DNA from: Knoellia flava TL1
GTDB lineage: Bacteria; Actinomycetota; Actinomycetes; Actinomycetales; Dermatophilaceae
Direction of reading: 5' to 3'
Assembly (NCBI RefSeq): GCF_000768675.1
Contig: NZ_AVPI01000014.1
Location: 1 to 64,000 of the forward strand
Length of the DNA: 64,000 nucleotides
The notes beneath the pieces are model-generated. The model was not told the origin of the DNA and ran no database searches. It saw only the letters and a program-made list of their open reading frames with translations. Both the position numbers and the translations under genes were made by a program. Below, one piece after another: positions 25,502 through 34,003 of the stretch (within the stretch, counting starts at the first letter, position 1; the number at the start of each line of letters is the position of its first letter).

Positions 25502-26374
25502 TCACAGGTCTCCGGCGAGGACCTCGCGCAGGCGGGCGCCGAACTCGACCGATTTCCCGGGCCACGGGCCGTCGGCGGCGGCGAAGCCACCGTGGTGGCT
25601 GGGGAAGACGACGAGCGGCAGGCCCGTGGCCTCGGCGACTCCACGCGCGGTCCGTGCCGTCACTGCGTTTCCGGTCTCCTCACCCACGCCGATGACGATC
25701 CGGACCGGCGTCCCGCGGAGGGCGTCGACGTCCGGGCGCGACGCCGTGACCGCGTCCGACCGAGCGGACAGCAGCGGGTCGTCGCGGGAGCCGTCGTCCT
25801 CGGTCGGCAGCCCGAACTGGGCGGGGTCGGCCGGCGGTTGCGCGAAGTAGTCGTCGGTGTACTCGCCCTGCCACCCGCTCATCCGGATGAACTCGGCCAT
25901 GCCGTGGCCGAACCCCTTCTCGGCATAGGTCGTTGTCACCCGGTCGGTCGCCCGCCCGGCCGCGTCGGCGTCGGGCAGCGCCCACAGCGACGGAGGTTCG
26001 TGCGCGACGACGGTCGCGAGGTCCGCGGGGTGGGCGAGCGCCCACTCGAGCCCGGTCACGGCGCCGCCGCTGCTCGCGAAGACGTCGACCGGCCCGGCGC
26101 CGAGGTGCTCGACGAGGGCGTGGAGGTCGGCCGCCTGGTCCTTCGGGTCCTGGTCGGTGCGACCGTCGCGGCGGGTCGTGCTGCGACCGAGCCCGCGCGG
26201 GTCGTAGGTGAGGACGGTCCGGTCGGGGAACTCGCGAGCCAGCGCCGCGAAACCGTCGGCGCACATCGGCTGCCCGATCATGAAGAGCGGCGGGCGACCG
26301 TCGACGGTCGGGATGGGCCCACGGACGTCGTGGACGAGGTCCACGTCGGGGAGCTCGAGGGTGGACGTCGTCAT
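25502..26374 (-). CDS. Alpha/beta hydrolase
   Basis: 290 residues from the ATG of MTTSTLELPDVDLVHDVRG. A start 35 codons upstream would encode the repeated operator-like region and is less likely. The nucleophile elbow is atypical, VFASSGGAVTGLEW (S-S-G-G), within an otherwise normal fold: oxyanion region FMIGQPMCADGF, YDPRGLGRST, and His in FPSHHGGF near the C-terminus. The substrate is unknown. It follows repeated TGTCAG motifs and is transcribed toward the reductase operon. Confidence 0.88.
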   Translation of the reverse strand: MTTSTLELPDVDLVHDVRGPIPTVDGRPPLFMIGQPMCADGFAALAREFPDRTVLTYDPRGLGRSTTRRDGRTDQDPKDQAADLHALVEHLGAGPVDVFASSGGAVTGLEWALAHPADLATVVAHEPPSLWALPDADAAGRATDRVTTTYAEKGFGHGMAEFIRMSGWQGEYTDDYFAQPPADPAQFGLPTEDDGSRDDPLLSARSDAVTASRPDVDALRGTPVRIVIGVGEETGNAVTARTARGVAEATGLPLVVFPSHHGGFAAADGPWPGKSVEFGARLREVLAGDL

Positions 26375-26404
26375 CTCCGGCTGTGTCGTGGCATGGGTCC
26401 ACCC

Positions 26405-26475
26405 TGTCAGCGCCACCTGGTCGTTGTCAGCCACAGCAGTGTCAGCCACAACGCCGTAAGCCAGGGCCCTGTCAG
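26405..26475. promoter_or_regulatory. Four spaced TGTCAG motifs between hydrolase and lipoprotein genes
   Basis: TGTCAG occurs at 26405, 26425, 26440 and 26470, each followed by a CCAC- or CAC-like triplet. Start-to-start spacings are 20, 15 and 30 bases, all multiples of five. The cluster lies between the divergent hydrolase and lipoprotein starts and looks like a multi-site operator. Confidence 0.55.
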
Positions 26476-26509
26476 GCACGGCTCAGGAACCGTTGCGACA
26501 CTGCGGCGC

Positions 26510-26839
26510 ATGACCCGTCACCTCGCCCTCACCGTCCTCGCCGGCGCAGCCCTGCTCGGCGGGTGCTCCGCCGCCGAGGACGTCGCCTCCGACGCGGCGT
26601 CCGCGGCCACCTCGCAGGCCAAGGAGTCCGCCCTGCGCGAGCTGCGCGGCTCGATCTGCCCGCTCGTGGCCGACAACGACCTCAGCGAGGCCGACCGCGC
26701 CACCCTCGGCTCGGCCATCGACCTCGCGCAGGGTCTGGGCGTCGAGTCCGAGCTGCTCACCGCGGCCGAGGACATCGCCGACTCCGACGGCACCCCGCCC
26801 GAGTCCGCCGTGGCCCAGCTCGCCGCCGAGTGCCGCTGA
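26510..26839 (+). CDS. Small lipoprotein
   Basis: 109 residues. A signal peptide of about 18 residues ends in the lipobox LLGGC, giving a lipidated Cys19. The mature part is Ala- and Glu-rich and helical, with a second and third Cys (SICPLVADN near 49 and the C-terminal AAECR) that could form a disulfide. No family is recognised. It is divergent from the hydrolase gene and may share its control. A perfect 19-bp hairpin lies downstream. Confidence 0.8.
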   Translation: MTRHLALTVLAGAALLGGCSAAEDVASDAASAATSQAKESALRELRGSICPLVADNDLSEADRATLGSAIDLAQGLGVESELLTAAEDIADSDGTPPESAVAQLAAECR

Positions 26840-26982
26840 GCCCTCGGCTCGGAGCCCCCTGACCACTGCGGGTGGGTTCGGTGCACTGGGTGCGCAGACA
26901 GTTCCGCGCCGCAGTGCACGCTTCCCACTTCAGGCGGCGGGTCCCACGCTCTGCGTGGGCAAGGTGTGGCGACGGGGACATG

Positions 26983-27024
26983 ACGAACCCCCGTATGCCG
27001 GGCGGCCGGCATACGGGGGTTCGT
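26983..27024. terminator. Perfect 19-bp hairpin containing an inverted octamer pair
   Basis: Arms 26983-27001 and 27006-27024 pair without mismatch around a 4-base loop and contain GTATGCCG and CGGCATAC next to the loop. It lies between the convergent lipoprotein gene and the ABC transporter operon, ending six bases before the latter's stop, and should act in both directions. Confidence 0.85.
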
Positions 27025-27029
27025 CGCGT

Positions 27030-28586
27030 TCAGTGGTCGGTGTCGCCCGCCATGAGGCGGCCGATCTCGGTGCGGTCGGCGTCCTTGCCGTCGACCTCGG
27101 CGACGACCTTGCCGCCGTGGATGACGGCGATGCGGTCGGCCAGGCCGAGGATCTCGTCGAGCTCGGCGGAGACGAGGAGGACGGCCGCTCCTGCGTCGCG
27201 GGCCTCGACGATCCGGCGGTGGATGAACTCGATCGAGCCGACGTCGACGCCACGCGTGGGCTGCGCCGCCATGAGCAGGCGTGGCCGCGCCGACATCTCG
27301 CGGGCGACGACGACCTTCTGCTTGTTGCCACCCGACAGCGAGCCCGCGGGCACGTCGACGTTGGGGGAGCGGATGTCGAACTCCTCGCGGAGCTTGACGC
27401 CGTTCTCACGAACAGCACCGAAGTCACGCACGAAGCCCTTGGCGTAGGGCGGCTCGTCGTAGCGGTTGAGGACGAGGTTGTCGGCGATCGACCAGCCGCC
27501 GACGAGCCCGTGCTTCTCGCGGTCCTCGGGGATGTGGCCCACACCCGCGTTGTTGGTGTCGTGCGCGTTGGACCGCGTGATGTCGTCCTTGCCGAGGTGG
27601 ACCGACCCACCGACCGACGGGCGCATGCCCGCGATGCTCTCGACGAGCTCGCGCTGGCCGTTGCCCTCGACGCCCGCGAGGCCGACGATCTCGCCGGCCC
27701 GGACCTCGAGGTCGAAGCCGTCGACGGCGGGCAGCCCGCGGTCGTCCTTGACCTGGAGACCCTTGATGGACAGGACCGTCTCGCCGGGGGTGGCCTCGGC
27801 CTTGTCGACGCGCAGGACGACGTCGCGCCCGACCATCATCGAGGCGAGGTCGCTCGTCGTCGTGTTCGACAGGTCGTCGACGCCGCCGACGACCTTGCCC
27901 TGGCGCAGGACGTAGCAGCGGTCCGCCACGGCGAGCACCTCGCGCAGCTTGTGCGTGATGAACACGATCGACGTGCCGGCGGCAGCGAGCTCCTTCATGA
28001 CACCGAGCAGCTCGTCGGTCTCCTGGGGAGTGAGCACCGCGGTCGGCTCGTCGAGGATGAGCAGGTCGGCCTTGCGGGAGAGCGCCTTGAGGATCTCGAC
28101 GCGCTGCTGGGTGCCGACGGGGAGGTCCTCGATCTCGGCGTCGGGGTCGACGGCGAGGTTGTGCTTCGCGGAGAGCTCCTTGACCATGCGGCGGGCGCCG
28201 TCGAGGTCGAGGATGCCGCCCTTGGCGCTCTCGTGCCCGAGCATCATGTTCTCGGCCACGGTCATGACGGGCACGAGCTGGAAGTGCTGGTGCACCATGC
28301 CGATGCCCCGGCGGATCGCGTCCTTGGGGTCCTTGATCCGGGTGGCGTCACCCTTGATCGAGATCGTGCCGGCGTCCGGCGTCATGAGACCGAAGATCTG
28401 CTTGACGAGGGTGGACTTGCCGGCGCCGTTCTCGCCCAGGAGGGCGACGATCTCGCCGCGGTCGACCCGCAGGGAGATGTCCTGGTTGGCGTGGACCGTG
28501 CCGAAGGACTTCGACAGGCCCTCGATCTCGAGGAGGGTCTCGCGCGACGAGGGCGACTCGCGGACCTCGGACGTGGTCTGGGTCAT
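27030..28586 (-). CDS. Nucleoside/simple-sugar ABC transporter, ATP-binding protein (two domains)
   Basis: 518 residues with two ABC domains as in RbsA/NupA-type ATPases. Walker A GENGAGKSTLVKQIFG lies near 57, the first signature region reads LPVGTQQRVEILKALSRKADLLILDEPTAV, and the second domain has AGVEGNGQRELVESI in the degenerate Walker A position and GSLSGGNKQKVVVAREMS. The first domain is the likely catalytic site. It energises the BMP-type importer encoded by the next genes. An ATG start follows the permease stop closely. Confidence 0.93.
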   Translation of the reverse strand: MTQTTSEVRESPSSRETLLEIEGLSKSFGTVHANQDISLRVDRGEIVALLGENGAGKSTLVKQIFGLMTPDAGTISIKGDATRIKDPKDAIRRGIGMVHQHFQLVPVMTVAENMMLGHESAKGGILDLDGARRMVKELSAKHNLAVDPDAEIEDLPVGTQQRVEILKALSRKADLLILDEPTAVLTPQETDELLGVMKELAAAGTSIVFITHKLREVLAVADRCYVLRQGKVVGGVDDLSNTTTSDLASMMVGRDVVLRVDKAEATPGETVLSIKGLQVKDDRGLPAVDGFDLEVRAGEIVGLAGVEGNGQRELVESIAGMRPSVGGSVHLGKDDITRSNAHDTNNAGVGHIPEDREKHGLVGGWSIADNLVLNRYDEPPYAKGFVRDFGAVRENGVKLREEFDIRSPNVDVPAGSLSGGNKQKVVVAREMSARPRLLMAAQPTRGVDVGSIEFIHRRIVEARDAGAAVLLVSAELDEILGLADRIAVIHGGKVVAEVDGKDADRTEIGRLMAGDTDH

Positions 28587-28587
28587 G

Positions 28588-29577
28588 TCAGTCGCCCTTC
28601 ACGAACGGCTGCCCCACGGCGCCCGGGGCCCGGACGCGACCGGCGGCCGCGGCGAGGACCACCAGGGTGAGGACGTAGGGCAGCAGGTTGATGAACTGCT
28701 GGGGGATGTTGACGACGTCGCTCGCCTGGAGCTGCGAGGCCGAGGCCGACATGAAGCCGAAGAAGAGCGCGGCGGCGAGGGCGCGAAGCGGACGCCAGGC
28801 ACCGAAGATGAGGATGGCCAGGGCGAGGAAGCCTCGGCCCGAGCTCATCCCGCGCTCGAAGGTGCTCGTGGCCTCCATGGAGAGGTAGGTGCCCGCGAGG
28901 CCCGCGAGCGTGCCCGCCATGGTGACGTTGAACAGCCGCAGTGCCACGACGTTGATGCCGGCCGTGTCGGCCGCCGACGGGTACTCGCCGACGGCGCGCG
29001 TGCGCAGGCCCCACCGCGTCTTGAAGAGCAGGAAGTGCAGGACGAGGGCGATGACGAGCGCGAAGAGCGCGATCGGTCCGTCGGAGAAGAAGACCGGGCC
29101 GATGAGCGGGATCTTCGAGAGCAGTGGCACGTCGAAGTTGGGCAGACCGCGGGGGATCGTCTTGCCCGACTCGTAGTAGAAGGACGTGATGCCCGTGGCG
29201 ACGATGTTGATGACGACACCGGCGATGATCTGGTCGAGCTGGCCCTTGACCGTCGTGAACGCGAGGAACGCGCCCATGGCGATGCCCGACAGGGCTCCCG
29301 CCACGACGCCGACGACGACGGACTGCGTCGCCGCCGCCGCGAAGAAGCCGGCGAAGGCGCCGACGAGCATCTGCCCCTCGATGCCGATGTTGACGACGCC
29401 GGAGCGCTCGCCGATGACGCCGACCATGGCACCGAGGACGAGCGGCACCGCGAGGAACCAGGCGTTCGAGAACATCGAGACCGCGATGTTGGGGTTCGCG
29501 AAGTAGAACGCGTAGGCGGCGACGAGGACGAGCACGGCGGTGCCCAGCCACACCTTGTTGCGCATGACCCACTCCAT
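28588..29577 (-). CDS. ABC transporter permease (nucleoside family), second permease
   Basis: 329 residues from the ATG of MEWVMRNKVWLGTAV. A GTG nine bases earlier is an alternative that overlaps the preceding stop. About nine membrane helices; family segments are GERSGVVNIGIEGQMLVGAF and AVGEYPSAADTAGINV, the BPD_transp_2 type used by nucleoside importers such as NupQ. It is paired with the larger permease encoded just upstream. Confidence 0.92.
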   Translation of the reverse strand: MEWVMRNKVWLGTAVLVLVAAYAFYFANPNIAVSMFSNAWFLAVPLVLGAMVGVIGERSGVVNIGIEGQMLVGAFAGFFAAAATQSVVVGVVAGALSGIAMGAFLAFTTVKGQLDQIIAGVVINIVATGITSFYYESGKTIPRGLPNFDVPLLSKIPLIGPVFFSDGPIALFALVIALVLHFLLFKTRWGLRTRAVGEYPSAADTAGINVVALRLFNVTMAGTLAGLAGTYLSMEATSTFERGMSSGRGFLALAILIFGAWRPLRALAAALFFGFMSASASQLQASDVVNIPQQFINLLPYVLTLVVLAAAAGRVRAPGAVGQPFVKGD

Positions 29578-29578
29578 G

Positions 29579-30775
29579 TCAGGCACCCCAGCTTCCGGCG
29601 AGCTGGGTCTGCTTCACGGTGTGCCGGCGGAAGATCCACTTGGCGATGACCGGGAGCGAGACCATGAGCAGGGTGATGGCGAGGAGGACGTCGACGACCT
29701 CGGGCCGGATGCCCACCTGGAACTGGAGCGTCGGCGCGCCGGCGCGCATGGCGCCGACGAGCACCGCGGCGGGAATGGTCCCGAGCGGGTTGCCCCTGGC
29801 GAGCAGGGCGATGGTGATGCCGTCGAAGCCGAGCGAGCCGGCGATGCCGTTCTGGTAGCGGTAGGGCTCGATCTGAAGCAGCTCGAAGGCGCCAGCGAGA
29901 CCGGCGAGCGCCCCGGACATCGCCATGGCGATGAGCGTGGTCTTCGTCGCCGAGATGCCGGCATACCCGGCAGCGAACTTGTTGCGGCCGACGGTCTGGA
30001 GCTCGAAGCCGAGGGTGGTCCGGTTGAGCATCCAGGCGACGACGACGGCAAGGAGGAGCGCGACTGGGAGGCCCCACGGCAGGACGCCCAGCGGCGTCAG
30101 CCGGGCACCCTCGGGCACGGCGTGCGAGGCGGGGAACGGCTGGGCCGGGTCGGAGAGCGGACCGTTGTTGATGAGCCAGTCGATGATGCCCACGGCGATC
30201 GAGTTGAGCATGATCGTCGAGATGACCTCGTGGACACCGCGGGTCGTCTTGAGGAGGGCGGCGATCGAGGCCCACATCGCACCGAAGAGGACGGCGACGG
30301 CGATGGCCACGACGACGAGCAGCGCCGCGGGCAGGTCGCGCAGGGCGTAGCCGACCCAGGCGGCGCCGATGCCGCCGGCCATGAGCTGGCCCTGGCCACC
30401 GATGTTGAAGAGGCCGACCTTGAGCGGGATGGCAACGGCGAGGCCGACGAGCACGAGGGGCGTCGTCTTCTGCAGCGTCGCGAGCAGGCCCGACTCCGTG
30501 AAGAACGAGTGGGTGAAGAGCAGCTGGTAGGCGTAGGTGGGGTTGAACCCTTGGGCCCGGATGAGGATGGCCCCGATGGCGAACGCCAGCACGACGGCGA
30601 CGAGCGGGACGATGATCGCCTGGTGCCGGACGAGGAAGCCGAGCACCCCGGTCGGGGGCGGTGGTGCGCCACGCTCGGCGACGACGGGAACCGCCGGCGG
30701 GGCGGTCTCCGGCGCGGGGGCGGCGTCCGGAGCGGGGGACGCGTCCTTCGCCGGCGGGCGGTCGGGGTCAGCCAT
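29579..30775 (-). CDS. ABC transporter permease (nucleoside family), first permease
   Basis: 398 residues. The first 45 are a Pro/Ala-rich cytoplasmic extension (DAAPAPETAPPAVPVV). About nine membrane helices follow, with VGLFNIGGQGQLMAGGIGAAWVG and TVGRNKFAAGYAGISATKT, the NupP-like signatures of BPD_transp_2. It lies downstream of the binding-protein gene but is separated from it by 170 bases containing a hairpin, which would lower permease expression relative to the binding protein. Confidence 0.92.
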   Translation of the reverse strand: MADPDRPPAKDASPAPDAAPAPETAPPAVPVVAERGAPPPPTGVLGFLVRHQAIIVPLVAVVLAFAIGAILIRAQGFNPTYAYQLLFTHSFFTESGLLATLQKTTPLVLVGLAVAIPLKVGLFNIGGQGQLMAGGIGAAWVGYALRDLPAALLVVVAIAVAVLFGAMWASIAALLKTTRGVHEVISTIMLNSIAVGIIDWLINNGPLSDPAQPFPASHAVPEGARLTPLGVLPWGLPVALLLAVVVAWMLNRTTLGFELQTVGRNKFAAGYAGISATKTTLIAMAMSGALAGLAGAFELLQIEPYRYQNGIAGSLGFDGITIALLARGNPLGTIPAAVLVGAMRAGAPTLQFQVGIRPEVVDVLLAITLLMVSLPVIAKWIFRRHTVKQTQLAGSWGA

Positions 30776-30812
30776 GACTCTCCGTGGGTGTGTGAACGGG
30801 GGGCGGAACGGA

Positions 30813-30846
30813 GGAACGGGTGCCCTCCGGGGAGGGCACCCGTTCC
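30813..30846 (-). terminator. Hairpin between binding-protein and permease genes
   Basis: GGAACGGGTGCCCTCC (30813-30828) and its exact complement (30831-30846) are separated by only two bases, so the stem closes a little lower in practice. Lying between bmpA-like and permease genes of one operon, it fits a partial terminator or mRNA-stabilising stem. Confidence 0.6.
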
Positions 30847-30945
30847 GTCGAGATCATGCTCGGACTGTAGCGGACCGGGCTCCGGCCTCCCGAGGCTTCG
30901 GGAGGCCCGCGGAGCACCGCGACGGTGCCGAGCGGGTGCTGCGGG

Positions 30946-31995
30946 TCAGGCGACCTTGAGGCTGCCGTCCTCGAGCTGCTTGACGATGTCGGCGACCTTG
31001 GTCTTGACGTCGGCCGGGATCTTCGAGTCGAAGTCGTGGTACGGCGCGAGTCCGGTCTTGCCCTCGAAGTTGCCGCCCTTGATCGAGCCGTCCTTGGCCT
31101 GGTTCAGCAGGTCGGTCGTGCCCTGGGTGAGCTTCTTCTCGGCCGAGGTGATGAGGCACGGGTGCGCCTCGGGGACGGTCTCCCACTGGTCGACGTCGAC
31201 GCCGATGCAGAAGATCGAGGAGCCCGCGCCGGAGGTCTTCGCGGCCTCGCCGAGGGCGCCGTTGCCGGTGCCGCCACCGGCGCCGAAGATGAAGTCTGCA
31301 CCCTGCGCGAGCATCTTCTTGGCCTCGCCGGCACCCCACGGGGAGTCGGAGAAGGCGTTGTCACCAGCGGGGTGGTAGACCTTCGCGACCGTCGACTTCG
31401 GGTTCGCGGCCTTGGAGCCCTGCTCGTAGCCCTTGGCGTAGTTCTGGGTGGGAGGGATCTCCTGGCCGAGGACGATGCCGAGCTTGTTGGTCTTGGTCAT
31501 GAGGCCCGCGAGGTAGCCGGCGGCGTAGCCCGCGTTGGCCTCGGGGAAGATGAGGCCGGTGACGTTCGGGGCGGTCGCGGCCGGGTCCTGGAACTGGTCG
31601 ACACCGATGAACTTGACGTTCGGGTTCGCCTTGGCCGCGGTCACCGTGGCCTCGGCCATGAGGAAGCCGACCGTGACGATGGCGTCGTACTTCTGGTCGG
31701 TGAACTGCTTGAGGTTGTTCGCGTAGTCCTTCGCGTCCTTGGTCTCGATGTACTTCGTCTGGACGCCGTCACCCTCGAGGGCCTTGACGCCCTCCCAGGC
31801 GGCCTGGTTGAAGTTCTTGTCGTCCACCGAACCGGTGTCGGTGACGAGACCGACGCAGAACACGTCCGCCGAGGAGCAGTCCTTGGGCGCGGCCGAGCTG
31901 CCGTCGGAGCTGCTGTCACCGGTGCTGCCGCCACAGCCAGCGAGGACGAGGGCGAGGGCGGCGGGTGCCGCAACGAGGAAAGGCTTGGCCTTCAT
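30946..31995 (-). CDS. BMP family lipoprotein, nucleoside-binding component of ABC importer
   Basis: 349 residues. A signal peptide ends in the lipobox LVLAGC (Cys21), followed by a Ser/Gly linker. The BMP fold follows, with VGLVTDTGSVDDKNFNQAAWEG, the usual N-terminal strand and purine-nucleoside-binding region, then IFGAGGGTGNGALGEA. It is anchored outside the membrane and delivers nucleosides to the permeases. A good ribosome site (AAGGAG) precedes the ATG. Next to deaminase and phosphorylase genes, purine nucleosides or thionucleosides are the likely ligands. Confidence 0.93.
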   Translation of the reverse strand: MKAKPFLVAAPAALALVLAGCGGSTGDSSSDGSSAAPKDCSSADVFCVGLVTDTGSVDDKNFNQAAWEGVKALEGDGVQTKYIETKDAKDYANNLKQFTDQKYDAIVTVGFLMAEATVTAAKANPNVKFIGVDQFQDPAATAPNVTGLIFPEANAGYAAGYLAGLMTKTNKLGIVLGQEIPPTQNYAKGYEQGSKAANPKSTVAKVYHPAGDNAFSDSPWGAGEAKKMLAQGADFIFGAGGGTGNGALGEAAKTSGAGSSIFCIGVDVDQWETVPEAHPCLITSAEKKLTQGTTDLLNQAKDGSIKGGNFEGKTGLAPYHDFDSKIPADVKTKVADIVKQLEDGSLKVA

Positions 31996-32113
31996 AGGGG
32001 TTACTCCTTGGGGGTGTGCAGGATGCCCCCGAATGTTAGCCGTCGGGGGCGCGGCCCGAGAGCGCCTCGGGATTCCGTTGCCGTGTCGTTACTGGCGGGT
32101 CGGAAAGCGCAGG

Positions 32114-32629
32114 TCAGGAGCCTGCGCGCCGAGCCCGCGAGCGGGTCTCGAGGGCCACGGGCTCGGTGACCGACCCGGTGTCCGGACGGGTGAGCGCGGC
32201 GATCTCCGCGGCATACGTCGGGAACTTCGACGTGAGCTCGTCACGGTCGCCGAGGGTGAAGTGCCGCGGGCGGAACGCCGGGCTGCACCAGCACGACAGC
32301 AGCGTCCACTCGCCCATCGTCGCCGCGCCCTGCCACCACCCGGACCGCACGAGCATCTGCCGGCGCTGCTCGTTGAGGAGAGCGAGGGTCCCGTGGTTGC
32401 GCTTGGGTCCCTCCTTGAGGCGGAGCAGCGCCGCCGGTGCGCCCTCGAGCCACTGCCAGCCCTCGTCGACCCCGAGCCTGTGCATCGCCGAGAACCCGTC
32501 GTCGGCGGAGGTGAGCAGGACGAGGATCGAGGACAGCCCCTGCGTGCGCGGGCCCTCGACGAACCACGCCCCCTCGTCGGGGATGGGCTGCATGTTGAGC
32601 TCGGCGACGATCTGCTCGGCGGTGCGCAT
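32114..32629 (-). CDS. Cupin domain-containing protein (DUF985 family)
   Basis: 171 residues with a cupin beta-barrel of the DUF985 type: EGAWFVEGPRTQG near the start, LLTSADDGFSAMHRLGVDEGW with a metal-ligand His, and FTLGDRDELTSKFP near the end. DUF985 cupins have no assigned reaction. The gene sits three bases after the amidohydrolase gene in the same direction, which suggests a link with nucleoside metabolism or simply co-transcription. Confidence 0.85.
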   Translation of the reverse strand: MRTAEQIVAELNMQPIPDEGAWFVEGPRTQGLSSILVLLTSADDGFSAMHRLGVDEGWQWLEGAPAALLRLKEGPKRNHGTLALLNEQRRQMLVRSGWWQGAATMGEWTLLSCWCSPAFRPRHFTLGDRDELTSKFPTYAAEIAALTRPDTGSVTEPVALETRSRARRAGS

Positions 32630-32632
32630 CGG

Positions 32633-34003
32633 TCAGGCTTCCTCGACCTCGTGGGCGGCGGTGGCGGCCTCGCGGGCACGGGCACGGCACCGGTGGAGCA
32701 GCTCGGGAGTGTCGACCTGGGTGCTGCGGCGCTCGCGAACCACGATGATCCCATCCACGAGGACGTCGGTGACGTCGCCCCTCCCCGCGGCGTGCACGAG
32801 CAGCGCCGGGACGTCGTGCACCGGGGTGAGGTGCGGCTGGTCGAGGTCGAGCAGGGCGAGGTCGGCCCGCTTGCCGACCTCGAGGCTGCCGACGAGTGAG
32901 TCGAGGCCGAGCGCGGCGGCTCCCTCGATCGTCGCGGCACGCAGCACCTGCGTCGCGTCGACCTCGGGGTGCCCGCTCGTGAGCGCGGCGAGGTGTGCGG
33001 CCTGTCGCATCGCCTGCCACATGTCGAGGTCGTTCGAGCTCGCGCACCCGTCGGTCCCGATACCGAGGCGTATGCCGTCCGCCCGCCACCGCTGCCAGTC
33101 CAGCGCCCCGGAGGCCAGCTTGAGGTTGGAGGCGGGGCAGTGCGCGACGGCCGCGCCGGCCGCAGCGGCGGTGGCCCGGTCGTCGTCGGTGAGGTGGACG
33201 CCGTGCCCGAGGACGACCCGGGGAGCGCCGCCGTCGGTGTCCCGCGAGTCGCCGGCCTCGCGCGGACGCATCCAGCCGGCGCGCGCGAGCAGCTCGGTCG
33301 GCGTCGCGCCCACCCGGTCGAGGAGGTCGGCGTTCTCGGCGGCGTTCTCGGACGCGTGGGTGTGCAGGACTCCCGACGGTGTCAGCTCGGCGAGGACCGA
33401 GGCCACCTCGGCGAGGTGCTCGACCGAGTTCGTGTAGGTCGCGTGCGGCATGGCCGCCACGGGCACCTCGGGGCCGCCGACCTCGCGCAGCACGTCCGGC
33501 CATGCCCGCAGACCCGCCATCCGCTCGTCCCACGAGAGGCCGTCCGGACCCGGCCCGGAGAAGAACGTGGGCCCGCCGACGTGCCGGGCACCCGCCGCAA
33601 CCGCACCACGGTGCGCCGCCTCGTGGTGGAAGTACATGTCGAGCTGGGTCGTGCACCCGCCGAGCAGGGACTCCAGCGCCCCGAGGGTGGCGCCGAGCTC
33701 GACCGTGGCTGGGTCCATGACCGCGCCCTCGGCGGCCCAGACCCGCTGGAGGAAGCCCTGGAGGTCCACGGCCTCGGCGATGCCGCGCAGGAGGGTCATC
33801 GGCAGATGGGTGTGGAGGTTGACGAGCCCGGGCAGCGCGAGCCGCCCGCGGCCGTCGAGGATCTCGTCGCCGTCGCGCACCTCGACCTCGCCGATCTCGG
33901 TGATGACGCCACCCTCGACGACGACGGAGACGTCGCGCAGGACGGAGTCGGTGGGGTCGACGGTGACGACGACGGCGAGGTCGCGCAGGACGAGCCGGCT
34001 CAT
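32633..34003 (-). CDS. Amidohydrolase, probable MTA/adenosine or guanine-type deaminase
   Basis: 456 residues of the metal-dependent amidohydrolase superfamily (TrzA/SsnA/MtaD group). The metal ligands are His64 and His66 in LVNLHTHLPM, then HTHASEN, LGHGVHL and the Asp of IGTDGCASSND. The start overlaps the phosphorylase stop (ATGA). Members of the group deaminate S-methylthioadenosine, S-adenosylhomocysteine, adenosine or 8-oxoguanine. Pairing with a phosphorylase that carries Asn in its base-recognition loop favours deamination of methylthioadenosine or adenosine first. The exact substrate is inferred. Confidence 0.85.
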   Translation of the reverse strand: MSRLVLRDLAVVVTVDPTDSVLRDVSVVVEGGVITEIGEVEVRDGDEILDGRGRLALPGLVNLHTHLPMTLLRGIAEAVDLQGFLQRVWAAEGAVMDPATVELGATLGALESLLGGCTTQLDMYFHHEAAHRGAVAAGARHVGGPTFFSGPGPDGLSWDERMAGLRAWPDVLREVGGPEVPVAAMPHATYTNSVEHLAEVASVLAELTPSGVLHTHASENAAENADLLDRVGATPTELLARAGWMRPREAGDSRDTDGGAPRVVLGHGVHLTDDDRATAAAAGAAVAHCPASNLKLASGALDWQRWRADGIRLGIGTDGCASSNDLDMWQAMRQAAHLAALTSGHPEVDATQVLRAATIEGAAALGLDSLVGSLEVGKRADLALLDLDQPHLTPVHDVPALLVHAAGRGDVTDVLVDGIIVVRERRSTQVDTPELLHRCRARAREAATAAHEVEEA

